Assembly: GCF_030864355.1 (NCBI RefSeq)
Contig: NC_083393.1
Location: 1,240,001-1,304,000 of the forward strand
DNA length: 64,000 bases
Direction: 5' to 3'
From: Cutaneotrichosporon cavernicola
Lineage: Eukaryota > Basidiomycota > Tremellomycetes > Trichosporonales > Trichosporonaceae
A program made the translations under genes and the position numbers. Shown here piece by piece: positions 1 through 10,769 of the stretch (its first letter is position 1; every line of letters begins with the position of its first letter). Under the pieces are notes generated by a model, which was not told the DNA's origin, ran no database searches, and saw only the letters and a list, made by a program, of their open reading frames with translations.

Positions 1-1313
1 TTATCCGCTTCTGGAATGCCGAGATCAACTCGGCAGCCTGGGTCGTGATCATGATCGCATTCGTCGTCTCCATCAACTGTCTCGGTATCAAGTGGTTCGG
101 TGAAGTCGAATTCTGGCTTGTGAGTGTCCAGGGTTCTATTTACGCGTACGTAGCTGATCCGCAGTCGTTTGTCAAGATCTTGACCCTTACCGGCCTGATC
201 ATCCTCTCGCTTATCATCAACCTCGGCGGTGTTCCAGGCCAGGAGCGCCTCGGCTTCCGCTACTGGAAAAACGGCAGCGCTTTCCTCCCTTACAAGAGCG
301 ATGTCCTCGGCACTGGCGCTCTGGGCAAGTTTGCTGGCTTTGTCAACGCTCTCGTCCTCGCCCTCTTCGCCTACATGGGCACTGAGCTCATCGGTGTTAC
401 AGTCGGTGAGGCCAAGAACCCCCGCAAGACTGTCCCCGCTGCCATCAAGAAGACGTTCTACCGTATCCTCTTCTTCTACATCATCCTCATCCTGCTCGTG
501 GGCATGATTGTCGACCCCAAGGGCAAGGAGCTTGCCGCGGCCAAGAGCAAGGGTACCGCCGGTGGTGCGTCTGCCTCGCCCTTCGTCGTCGCCATCCAGA
601 TGGCGCACATCAAGACCCTGCCGTCGATCCTCAACGCGTGTATTCTGCTCTTCACCTTATCGGCCGCCAACTCGGACCAGTACATTGCCTCGCGTACGCT
701 CTACGGCATGGCCAAGGACGGCCATGTCCCCAAGGTCTTTACCAAGTGCACCAAGCGTGGTGTTCCCTGGGTCGCGTTCCTGTTCACTGCCTGCTTCATG
801 GGCCTCGCGTTCCTCGTCGCCGACAACAACGCGTACGCAGTCTTCATCTACTTCACCTCGTCCGTCACCATCTGCGGTTCTCTCTCGTGGATCTCGATTC
901 TCTCGTCGCACATTGCGATGATGAAGGGCCTGCGCGCGCAGGGCATCTCGCGGGACACTCTTCCTTACAAGGCGCCTTTCCAGCCCTACCTGACCTACTT
1001 TGCTCTGGGCTTCACAATCCTCCTCACCATCTTCAAGGGCTTTGACGCGTTCATCCACTCGCCCAACGCCGCCAAGAACAAGACGTTTGACTACAAGTCG
1101 TTTATCACCCACTACATTGCGGTCCCCGTCTATGTGTTCGGGTACCTCGGCTACAAGTGGCGCCACAAGACCAAGATGGTCAAGCCCCTCGAGATGGACC
1201 TTGACTCTGGCGCCCGCGAGTTTGACGATATTGTGGTCGACGATGAGGAGGAGGCCCACTACGCCAGCCTCAGCTTGGGGGGCAAGATCAAGTGGCACCT
1301 CCTCAACTGGTAA
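1..1313 (+). CDS. Amino-acid permease, 3' part (5' end outside window)
   Basis: Plasma-membrane amino-acid/H+ symporter of the yeast permease (APC, AAT) family. The frame is open from base 3 at the window edge, so the N-terminus lies upstream. The start of the fragment reads RFWNAEINSAAWV..., followed by EFWL, the helix KILTLTGLIILSLIINLGG and GFRYWKNG, all typical of fungal general amino-acid permeases. At least eight hydrophobic segments follow and the tail is acidic (EEEAHYASLSLGGKIKWHLL). An in-frame intron of 45 nt (120-164, GTGAGT...CCGCAG) is inferred because it restores EFWL-SFVKIL; read through, it would insert 15 residues at the edge of a membrane helix. About 421 residues are visible after splicing. 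Substrate specificity cannot be read from this part. Family assignment is secure. Confidence 0.9.
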   Translation, partial: IRFWNAEINSAAWVVIMIAFVVSINCLGIKWFGEVEFWLVSVQGSIYAYVADPQSFVKILTLTGLIILSLIINLGGVPGQERLGFRYWKNGSAFLPYKSDVLGTGALGKFAGFVNALVLALFAYMGTELIGVTVGEAKNPRKTVPAAIKKTFYRILFFYIILILLVGMIVDPKGKELAAAKSKGTAGGASASPFVVAIQMAHIKTLPSILNACILLFTLSAANSDQYIASRTLYGMAKDGHVPKVFTKCTKRGVPWVAFLFTACFMGLAFLVADNNAYAVFIYFTSSVTICGSLSWISILSSHIAMMKGLRAQGISRDTLPYKAPFQPYLTYFALGFTILLTIFKGFDAFIHSPNAAKNKTFDYKSFITHYIAVPVYVFGYLGYKWRHKTKMVKPLEMDLDSGAREFDDIVVDDEEEAHYASLSLGGKIKWHLLNW

Positions 1314-1611
1314 ATGACTCGACACTTCAATAGCATGTCAACAACTAGTTTCTAGATTCGAGCCGCCATGATGTATACTCTTTGATCGGACTGCTGCGTT
1401 CTTGGGACCATAGAGCTTTACGAGGCAAGTGAGGTTGGATTAGTTGCATTCGTACTAATGGGTGCCTGAATCTCTTTGCATCCTTGCAGATGGTATTGAA
1501 ATCAGTCGTATTAGGGCAGAACGCACGCGTTTTTACGCGATGAAAACAACCTCCACTCTCCACCACGACCAACCTCCACCAACATCCCAACAACTCACTT
1601 CTCCATCCACG

Positions 1612-2234
1612 ATGGCATCCTACACCCTTACGCCCGAAGCATACGCCCTTCCCCTCCTGCATGCCGCCGCGCATCCTGAGGCAAACGTCGCCGGCCTCCT
1701 CCTCGGTCGGGGGAGCGAAGTCGTGACCGCCCTCCCTGTGTTACACAGGTACGCGGCGCTCAGCCCAACTCTCGAGCTAGGCATCGACATGGCCCGCGCG
1801 TGGGGCAAGCAGAAGGACCTCGAAGTTGTCGGATACTACGAGGCGCGGTCAGAGGGGAGCGGGCGCGCCGGCGAGTCGGTGAGTCCTTTTACAGGGGTGG
1901 CTGATGTAAGGTATTGGCTGCGCTGCGGGCCGAGACGCCAGCTGCACTTGGGCTGGTGCTCGACAACGACAAGTTGCGGACGAACGAGGCGGTATATTCT
2001 GTGAGTGTGGGATTGGGACTCGAGGGAACAAGAGAGATGTGCTGACGGCAGACGAGCCCGGTCGACGCGAGCGTTGCGTGGCCCTCCGAATCTGTGCGCG
2101 CTGGTGCGCTCGAGCTCGTCCGTAAGGATGGTGTGCAGACGCACTTGCGCGACCTCGACGACCACCTCGACGATGCGCGCAACGACTGGCTCGGGAACGA
2201 GGTGGTGCGCGTGGCCGTTTCCAAGCTGTCATGA
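1612..2234 (+). CDS. ER membrane protein complex subunit 8/9 (EMC8/EMC9 type)
   Basis: Three exons: 1612-1878, 1911-2000 and 2052-2234, giving 179 residues, near the usual 180-200. Introns are 32 and 51 nt, and all junctions are phase 0. The product starts MASYTLTPEAYALPLLHAAA, then has NVAGLLLGRG and, before the first intron, the segment VVGYYEAR; after it come LRAETPAALGLVLDNDKL and a C-terminal helix containing LRDLDDHLDDARNDWLGNEV. This order (VNGLLLG, VGWYHAHE-like, LVLDN) is that of the UPF0172/EMC8-EMC9 family, a catalytically dead MPN-like fold on the cytosolic face of the EMC, which inserts tail-anchored and multi-pass proteins into the ER. The ATG at 1612 was chosen because it opens directly into the conserved N-terminus. 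It follows the permease tail-to-head, about 300 bp downstream. Confidence 0.85.
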
Positions 2235-2761
2235 GGGAGATCATGGTGGGAGATGCATGGGTGTGGGAAGCCATGGTGTGCGCAGCGCGGAGGCGTGTAT
2301 GGTGATGTCAGAGGTGTGTGGAGAAACGTGGCGCGTCGAGTACCAGTTAACCATCCCCAGGACCCAGTCAGCTTCTCATCTCATAACCTTCCTCAACTCT
2401 GATCTCCATTTCACTTTCGCAACATCTCTCACCATCTCCCATTCATCTGACAACCCCATCCCTTCTAGTCTCCAGGCAAGATCTAATACACTGTCTGGCT
2501 AACAGACGACTCGTAGACACCTCCCCTCCTCACTTCACAACTCACCCTCCCTCACCTTCCTTCAGCCTAACAGCCCACCTTCATCGTCACCACGCCCCGC
2601 AACAACGGCCAGACCCGTCAGAAGGCCATCAGGCTCAAGAAACACGTGATTGGCAGCCTTAAGATCCATCTCGTTGACGTTGGGAGGCCGTCCTGTCATG
2701 TGCACGCGTGGATCAGTCGGTCAAGCTGGCGCACTAGCAGACGCATACCGACGTCAATCGC
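2235..2761. other. Gene-free stretch / possible 5' region of next gene
   Basis: CT-rich DNA (about 2380-2580) typical of a promoter or leader in this genome, followed by short open segments around 2600-2740. An acceptor-like CTAGCAG ends at 2740 just before the open frame of the next gene, so a 5' exon could lie here, but no ATG-bearing exon could be identified. Confidence 0.4.
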
Positions 2762-3823
2762 ATGGTCGCAATGGAGAAGGCCACCCTGTACACTGTGGAT
2801 AGCCGTAGCCCCGTCGTCCACCACAGTCGCGAGGTCATGAAGATTGCGGTCCGCCAGAAGACAGACGTCGTCCGGGCGCTCGAGCGCCACGATGAGAACG
2901 CCAACCTCCGCTGCCAGTACGACCACAAGCGCCGGAATAAGTTCGCTGCGAAGGCTATTCGCGAGTACGCCGCGGCGCAGTGCGCGCTCGACGGCGAACA
3001 GGAGTCGCTCCTCGAGCTGCGAGCCGCCCTTAACAAGTTGGCGGCTACTCCACCTTCCCTCGCCGTTTTCACTCTTTTCGTCTTCCCCCACGACGTGAAC
3101 GATGCTGACTTTCACAGCTGACTTACGGCTGGGTACCGGAAGGGGTGCAGCGATTCCCTCGGCTCGACAAACGCGGCCGTCGACACTGCGCATGACGTGC
3201 CGTGCGTTACCGACAGCAACTCCGATACGGCCTCACCAACCTCGTTACCACGAAGAGCGAGCGTGTCGACCTCATTGACACCATTGTCTCGTTCTCCCCA
3301 CTCCTCGAGGCGTTCAGCGGATCCGAGCCCAAGGACGTTGGCATGAAGTTCAGATCCGAGGCTGGTGACGACAACGTCGTCCCCGCCAAGCGCCGCCGCG
3401 ACGAGGATGAGGAGGAGGGCACTGTGAGTGTATCAATGACCATGGCAACTGACCCTCCCCAGCGTCCCTTCAAGCTTTTCGCCAACACCGTGTCGGCTGC
3501 GCTTGAGCCCACAATGGCCGCGATCAAGCGCAGTCAGACAAGCCATGAGCAAGATCGAGCCGGCCGAGACCGCCTTCGAGAGTGAGCCTATGGACGCCAC
3601 TACGGCTGGACCCTTCCACGGTGCCAACAGCAAGGACGGCCTCAAGGCTGAAATCAAGGTGAAGCCAAGCCAGGAGCTGCACGAGATGATCAATCCCGAG
3701 GAGAAGGCGAGGAGACTCGCAAGACGGCGGTCAAGATTGAGGTCGGTCAGGGAGTTAAGCGAAGGGTCGAGGGTCCGAGGACCGAGGTGCGTGTCCTCAA
3801 GTTGTATCAATGAGTGGTTGTAA
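2762..3823 (+). CDS. Hypothetical protein, coiled-coil and basic, multi-exon (tentative model)
   Basis: Not recognised. A self-consistent model joins 2762-3094, 3217-3423, 3463-3581 and 3631-3823 (284 codons including stop), with introns of 122, 39 and 49 nt that keep frame at each join. The first exon is charged and helical (EKATLYTVDS, then ALERHDENANLRCQYDHKRRNKF and LDGEQESLLELRAALNKL). The second has YGLTNLVTTKSERVDLIDTI and a basic-acidic patch AKRRRDEDEEEG that resembles a nuclear localisation signal. The last is Lys/Arg-rich. Without splicing, stops interrupt the frame (for example at 3193), so decay into a pseudogene is an alternative. The start codon and the last donor (GTGCGT at 3785) are uncertain. 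Confidence 0.4.
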
Positions 3824-4228
3824 GTGCTTCATGCATGGTTGCTGTACTCTAGCTCACAGCAGTCCGAACTGTTACGCGTCGCCTTCCGCCGTGCAATGCA
3901 GCCCACAAGTGTTTCTGTTGCGATGAGGACGAAAGGAACCGAGACCGAGCAACCGAGGCCTGGCTGGGAGCAGGGTGACATCTGTCCCCAAGAACGGCAG
4001 GAGAGAAAACAAGACAAGTTGGTAGGATGTGAAGTAGAAGAGAGTGAGTTGACAGAAGAGCGATATTAGGTCCAAGATTATATATTTAGGTGAGTCCCTC
4101 AGCGTGGTGCGAGGCGAGGAGGAGGCGAGGAATGTGCGAGGAAGGTTGCGAAGACCTCATCGTCGCGCGGGGAGGTCAGTCACACATAAATTGAACTGGT
4201 TTATAGAGCTACACGTTACTTGGTGTCT
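3824..4228. other. Gene-free stretch
   Basis: About 400 bp between the tentative coiled-coil gene and a doubtful minus-strand gene. AT-richer patch near 4060-4090. No supported gene, RNA or repeat seen. Confidence 0.5.
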
Positions 4229-4955
4229 CTACTCCGCATCCTCCATGCATCTTTGGCGTTCCTTGACTGGAACAAGGCGTGTCTTCGGTATGAGATCGGC
4301 GGTAGACCACAGGTATTGCCCCAATCCCCACCATGGGTTGAAATGAGGTAAGCGGAGGTGGTGAGGGTTGACATGCACTTCAGATGCCCGAACTGACAAG
4401 TCAGCCCTGCGGGCACCCAGTTCATCGTTCGCGCGGCGGTTGCGGCCCCTCCGGGGACCGTTGTTCCGGATGGCCTCTCGCATCGCTAGCTGCTCCAAGC
4501 GTCGCAGCTCGTCCTGTAACATTGGGTAGAAAGGGGGGGGGGGGGGGGGGGGGGGGGGGAAGGGGGCGGAGGCAGGGACGGTGTGGTTTCCCAATCATCC
4601 TCCATAAAGAGTAGCCAGAACATCTCGACGTCGACAGCTTCGTCCACCAGCGCATCTAAACGTTGTCGCAAGACGTCGTGCTGTTCGTGGGCGCTCTCGA
4701 GATGAGCTGTTTGGGCCACGCTCTTTTCCTGATCTATGCGCTTGCGCTTCCATCGGTACTGGTCGCGATGTGGTCGGTTGTCATGAGCGCACTGCTCGCT
4801 GAAAGGCCTGGCTCGGTGCTGATCGGACAGCCTGTTGTGGTGGAAGAAGTGTGCGTGGCGGTTGTCACCACGTTTCCTTTTCGTGCACGCGGTACGCGTG
4901 GGTAACTCTGGGAGTGAGCGGCTAGTGAGAAGATGTTTGCATCTGCGTCAGTTGG
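4229..4955 (-). CDS. Possible minus-strand gene spanning a G27 tract (doubtful)
   Basis: On the minus strand the frame is open from 4955 to about 4560. It encodes a basic stretch (YRWKRKRIDQEK) followed by an amphipathic helical segment (LRQRLDALVDEAVDVEMFWLL, then FMEDDWE). After a C-rich tract, an acceptor-like TTACAG leads into DELRRLEQLAMREAIRNN and a further open frame to the stop at 4229. Basic-region-plus-heptad character is seen, but no family was recognised. The C27 tract could act as an intron polypyrimidine tract; translated directly it gives a proline run. No convincing start codon or donor site was found, so this may be chance. Confidence 0.22.
4533..4559. repeat. Homopolymer G27
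   Basis: Twenty-seven consecutive G on the plus strand, followed after two A by another G5. Length in the assembly may be inexact. Confidence 0.9.
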
Positions 4956-5994
4956 CTCACGGTGTGCTCAGTTGGGCGGCGCTTCAAGAGCTAGAGCCAA
5001 GATGTGAGAAGAAGGATTGGAAGAAGTCAGTGGACCAGTGGAGGGTCAGCAATCAGTGGCCCATCCCTGGCTAGTAAACCAGCATTGACAAGTGGGCATT
5101 ATACTAGGCCACATTTGAAACCAGTCGCTTTTATTGCAGTCTTGCCATCGTCGTGTGGCTCTCGCTGACGCAATCGGTACGGCGGCACGGCAATAATATC
5201 TCTGAATGCCCAGTGGCCTCACCGCTAATCCCAAAGTTGTCTGTGGGACGCGTGATCTAGGGGCTTGTTTAAATACCGACGACTGACGGATCACGGAGAC
5301 CGAGTTACCGACCATTGTGGGGGCGAAGCTGGGTTGAATGGCGTGCATAGGATAGCGTGTTTGGCAGGTCTGAGCGTTTCGGCTTGGATCCGAGATCTCG
5401 ATCATTTCTGAGCGTGCTCACACGGTTAGACGGGTACACTTGAGCCAGATCTGTCTTGCTTGGCGCGGTGATCACTCACGCTCTCAGAGCAATGAGTGAT
5501 TGTACCAGCATGTGAATCGCCGTTGCTGCGCATGTTCAAAGATGATTCGCAGGGTTGGATCGACAAGTTCAACGGAGGCTTGTTGATCGCCGACAGCACA
5601 ATAGCTTAGCCAATTAGCCATTTGAACCGCCGGCGCGCAACCGGGGTGCGAGGTGCGAGGTGCGTGGTGCGTGGTGCGTGGTGCGTGGTGCGTGTTGCGA
5701 GTTGCGAGTTGCGTGGTTGGATTTGGTGATGGTTGATGTGATCGTGTAATGCCGGTTCCCTTTGGCCCTTTGGTTGGTTTGTATAGCTTCTAATGCATCT
5801 ATTTGTAACTAACCACCGTTGGGGCGCGGGGCGGACGGTTCTGGTGGTTACGGTTACGTAGTCGGCCACCACCACACATCCCCCCTCCACCCAACCATCA
5901 GCCGTCCATCGCCCCCTCTTCCACACTCTCAGCCTCCACATCCGTCTCCATCTCACACTCCTCATCGCACCATCCAACCTTCAATGGCTTAACA
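4956..5994. other. Gene-free stretch with heptamer minisatellite; MAPKKK promoter
   Basis: No supported gene. Contains the GGTGCGW-type heptamer array at 5645-5714 and a C/T-rich segment (about 5870-5980) immediately before the MAPKKK start that looks like its leader. Confidence 0.5.
5645..5714. repeat. Heptamer minisatellite, about 10 copies
   Basis: Perfectly phased 7-bp units: two GGTGCGA, five GGTGCGT, two GTTGCGA and one GTTGCGT. The ordered blocks of variant units suggest expansion by slippage or unequal exchange. Confidence 0.9.
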
Positions 5995-8900
5995 ATGGAA
6001 CGGTCCAGTCCGCTCTCCCCGCTACCCGCGGACGAGCTGGCAGCAAAGGCGCGCCGCAAAAAAGTCCGCGTCTTCGCGCAGGACTCCTCGTCGAGCGACG
6101 ACGCTCCCCTTCCTGAGGCATTACCAAGCGACGACAGTGCGTATTAGTCTCCACGCCGCTGACTATCCAGGCCATTCAGGGCATATGCGTAGCTCGTCAT
6201 ACTCGGGGCCGGCGCAGGTGACACGCATGCCCTCGAGCGGCAGCAAGCTCGCGCGTGCCTCGACGTTCCGGACAACCCCAGCGCCGGTTGCCGGACCAAG
6301 CAACTTTGGGCGGAAACGGAGCGACTCAAAGCACCAACGCTCGAGTAGCATGCGTCTGAATTGGCCGCGAGAGGTGGGCGGCTTCTGGCGCTTTGATGAA
6401 GACGACAACCTAAACCGGGGGTTCGACAGGGGTTCGGACGACGACGACGACGATTCGGTTGACGGCTCGAGACCCACCAAGATTACCGACGCCGTGAGAC
6501 GGGTTGCACACAGCGACGATGGCAAGGGATTAATCTTGGCGACGCCACCGCCGGACGCCGCAGGTCCGCAGACGGACGAGGGCAAGGACCGCCTGGAATG
6601 GCAGAGTATGCTGGCCAGTGTGCTGGGCGGCGACATTCTCAGGGGCGAGAGTAGCCGCATCGGTGTCGAGCGCCCAAGCAATGAGACGTACCGCAAGGCG
6701 CTCGGGGACAGCTTGTGGTGGCAACTACGAGCGCGGTTGCGCAACCGAACTGAGGAGGAGGAGCGACGACGCGTCGAACAACGACGCTCCAGAGTCGTTG
6801 ACGTAGTGCTCGAGGAGATTGAGAACTTTACAGTCAGGAAGGACTCGAACGTAAGCGCCCTCGATCAGGTAGCATACATCCTCCAGAAGCTCAGCGTCGC
6901 CGAGTCCCTGTATCCACATCAGCACGCCTTCCGGACTGATAAGCCACTTTACGACTCGGAGGCGTTCCAGCAACGGATTGACGCCCTGTCCGCGTGGTAC
7001 TCGGTCGTCACACAACTCCAAGCGCAGCTCGCCATCCTCCAGAAGTGGACAGGCACAGAAGACCTGGACATTACACGGCCAAATACGACAAAGGAGAAGG
7101 CGCTCGTCGGCAACTCGACTTTCCACCCGCTCGATGCCAAGGCGCGCGCCCATGCCAACAACCTCGCCGCTGACGACTCGACGTTCGTCGACCGTGTCCT
7201 CAAGGAAGACTCGTTGAGGCGCACATTCGAGAAGCGCATCTTCCTAGATTTACTGGCCATCACTCAAAATGCCAAGCAGACGGTGATCGCCCACTCCCCC
7301 TGGCTCTCCGAACTACAGCTGCCGGACTTCCAATACGAGCTCCTCCGCATAATCTCTTTCCCAGGGCGACTCATCACCGAGGCCCTGGAGACGAGGTTGC
7401 GAGCGGCCGAGCGCTTAACAGAGCCAAATGACATGGTCGTCGATGACATGTGCAACAGCTTCCGGTCATCCGTCTCGCTCTGCATCATCATCCGACGACA
7501 GTACGAGGAGATTGTGGCACCGGACCATGACAAGCGGTGGAGCATACCCGACAGCTTCCCGAAGGAGTATCGCCATGCTGTCCTCCAGTGCATCAAGATG
7601 TTCTTCAAACTTTTACACTGGAAGTTGCGGAACGGGAACAAGGCAGTCTACTTCCGGGACACGGATGTCCTAGAGGACGAGTGGGAGTTCCTGTACGACG
7701 CGGCAGAGGCCATAGAAGGGGTTGATCTTGTCATCGCCGAGAGCTTGTGCAGCCTCACTCACAAACTCATGACCCGTGTCATCGGCTACTTTGAGGAGCA
7801 GCTACGTATCCCCGTTCGGCTGGAAGACTGGCCAGCGGTGCAGGCCGAAATCAAGGCCAAGGAAGAAGCAGAGAGGGCCCGGCGGAGGGCGCTGGGCAAA
7901 GAGAACGACAAAGAGGAAAAGAAGGACAAACGCCGACCCATGAACACCGAGGAGATGGTGGCATGGTTTGCCAAAATCCTCGACGCGATCAAGATGCGCT
8001 ATCGCAAGTTGCAACGTTTCGCACGCCGCTTGACTCACCGGTTCGACAACTCGGCAGAATACACGTTCGAGGACGAAGACACGGACCTGCTCATCGAGCG
8101 TCTGTACGAGTCGGGCCACTTCCTCGTATATACACACGCGTACGAGGAGCAGGGCACGTACGTCTTCGCCGATGGGTCGTTGTGGGACCGCCACAGCGAC
8201 GTCGAGCAGCTGCTGTTCCGTGCATTTGCCCTCAACTTGAGCGGCGAAGCCTACGGGAGAAGTCTCGAGCCAATCAACGGGTTGTTGACCGACGCCGAGG
8301 ACGAGGACGAGGACGAAGACGACGCGCGGTACCTCCTGCTGGTGTCACCACGGCAGTCGTTCGCCTGGACGGGCGCGGTCATGACAATCGAGGTCTCTGG
8401 CTCTGTCGATTTCCGGCTCGAAGACAGCCGCATCCGCTTGATTGCCGACGGACCGATGGCTCGTCTCAACCACTGCAAGATGTATTTTGCCCGCTCGTTC
8501 ATCGACCCCGAGAGCGAGGCCCCACCTTCCTTCGAGCCAAGCTGCATCGTCGAGGCGCAAGCCCACTTACCAAAGGTCAAGCGAGAGCTTAAGCGGATCG
8601 CGCGAGCTGCGCACAGATTATCTGAGTGGATCATCGAGTCGGCGGCGCACGTCAAGGGGGCCTTAAACGGTGGTGCCAGCACGCAGGACTTGATCGAAAA
8701 CTGGTACTTATTCGCCAGCGACCACGGACACCGTGTCGCAGTGCACATGGACTCACAGGCCTGGGCCCGGTTCTCACGGTTGCTCATGAGGCTTGCTATC
8801 TCATGGGTGTCGTTCATCTGTGACAACTGCGACCCGACCGACCGCAAGACGTTCCGCTGGACCGTCAACGCACTCGAGTATGCCATGTTAATGACGCGCG

Positions 8901-10769
8901 GCAATAACATCCTCCACTTGAATAAAGGGGAGTTTGCACTTCTCAGGTCCAAAGTTGCCAACTGCATGACCCTGCTCATCAGCCACTTTGACATTCTTGG
9001 GGCGAGGTCGAGCATCGAGGCAAAGAAGGAAGCCGAGAGGCTCGAGGCCCTCCGTCGCATGGCGCACATGTACGACTTGAACGATGAGGACGGTTACCTC
9101 TTGCCAAGAACACCGTCGCCATCGAGCGGGAACCGGGTACAAGCCAAAATCGACCGCTCCCTCCGACTGGTGAGAGAGGACCGTCTCGCGATGATCAACG
9201 AGCTCGACACCCGCCTCGCCTTGCTTAGTGGCGACCAACACCTCGTCGGTCGGGTGCTTGACGAAGAGGTCAGCGAAGATCGTGCCCTCGTGTTCCTCGC
9301 CGCGAGCTCCAGTAATATTTCCCTGCGCTGGCAACAGGGCGGTTACATTGGTGGCGGTGCCAACGGATCGGTTTACCTCGGCTTCAACCTCGACTCGGGT
9401 GGTATCATGGCAGTCAAGGAGATCCGCGTTCAGGATATCACGAACTCTCCAGCCCTATACAAACAGATTAAGGACGAGGCGGACGTGATGCAGATGCTCA
9501 AGCACCCCAACATTGTCGACTACTACGGCATCGAAGTGCACCGCGACCGCGTATACATCTTCGAGGAGTACTGTCCTGGTGGCTCGCTCGCCAACATCTT
9601 AGAACACGGCCGCATCGAGGACGAAGAGGTCACAAGCGTCTACGCATTCCAGATGCTGCTAGGCCTAGAATATCTACACTCTAGAGGAGTCGAGCATCGC
9701 GACGTCAAGCCAGACAACATCTTGTTAGGCGCGAACCAGGTCCTCAAGTATGTCGACTTTGGTGCGGCCAAGGTCATTATCAAGGGCAACCGCACTATGG
9801 CCAAAACACGGGCCCTCAATAGAGGCGGGCCGGCCGGCGAAAGGCCGGCGGTGATGAACTCGCTAGCAGGCACGCCAATGTACCTTGCGCCCGAGGTGAT
9901 CAAGGGCGGCACAGGTCGTTTAGGCGCGTCTGACATCTGGGCGATGGGCTGCTGCATCCTCGAGATGGTCACAGGCCGGAAACCTTGGTCCAACCTCGAC
10001 AACGAGTGGGCAATCATGTTCCACATCGGCATTGCGACGCAGCATCCGCCACTGCCCGAACCAGGGCAGATGAGCCCCGAGGGTATCGACTTTATCCAAC
10101 AATGTCTGGCGCTTGATCCCATGAAGCGCCCAACCGCAGATGAGCTCTTCAACCACAAGTGGCTCGGCGCATTGAAGAATCTGGTGAGTAACCTCAATAT
10201 GATGTGGGACTGACAAGTAGCGTGATCAGCAGATGGCACTTGGCAACTCGCCAACGGTCTCGACGATGCCGTCCCACTTCAGCAGCCTGAGCTACGACTC
10301 ACCAACTGACTTCCGGCTCTTTGGCCCAGACTCGCCATCACCGTCCATCACCTTTGACCACCCCCCAATCCATCTCCCACCACTGGTACACGCAACGACG
10401 GCCGACTCGGGCGTCACACCGACTCCTGCGCCGTCAACGCCTGCTGTTACGCCACTTTTGCCGACGTGGGCCGGCGGGCAGGGAATGTTAGACTCTGCAC
10501 CGGCAGGGTACGAGGCGATGACGGCTACGTCGCCGGCATGCGAATCTGTGGCGACAGTCTCGACGCCTTCTGTCACCGAGCCGCCCGGTGTCATGCCCGA
10601 CATGGCTACAGCTACAGAGCTAGGCGGCGCTGCGTCGCATGTACCCGTCACATCTGGACTGCCTGTTCAGAGTATGGTGTCAGGCTCGGAGCCCACTGCT
10701 TTTGCGGGGTTACCGGCGTCATCGGCGTGCGAGTCGCCAGACGTCAACTTTGCTGCACACGAGGAGTAG
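5995..10769 (+). CDS. SSK2: MAP kinase kinase kinase, Ssk2/Ssk22/Wis4 type (HOG pathway)
   Basis: Three exons: 5995-6136, 6171-10183 and 10233-10769 (introns 34 and 49 nt), 1563 residues. The N-terminal two thirds carry the long helical regulatory region of Ssk2-type MAPKKKs; the kinase domain begins near residue 1105. Visible motifs are the glycine loop YIGGGANGSVYLG, catalytic lysine in AVKEIRV (about 1130), HRDVKPDN (catalytic Asp about 1225), DFGAAKV (about 1243) and GTPMYLAPEVIKGG. The full-length domain with these residues indicates an active kinase. In fungi this class phosphorylates the Pbs2 MAPKK in response to osmotic and oxidative stress, under control of the Ssk1 response regulator. 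An unusually long Ser/Thr/Pro-rich tail of about 178 residues follows the kinase as a separate exon. The first exon is short, acidic and Ser-rich. Alternative acceptors 3 nt apart (CAGCAG) precede exon 3. Confidence 0.93.

Noticed and set aside
3095..3117. 23-nt GTGAAC...CACAG intron in the hypothetical coiled-coil gene
   Set aside because: Shorter than any supported intron in the window and leads into a stop; the 122-nt alternative keeps frame.
4486..4719. Poly-proline protein read through the C27 tract
   Set aside because: All three frames through the homopolymer are proline runs; reading is an artefact of the tract and changes with its length.
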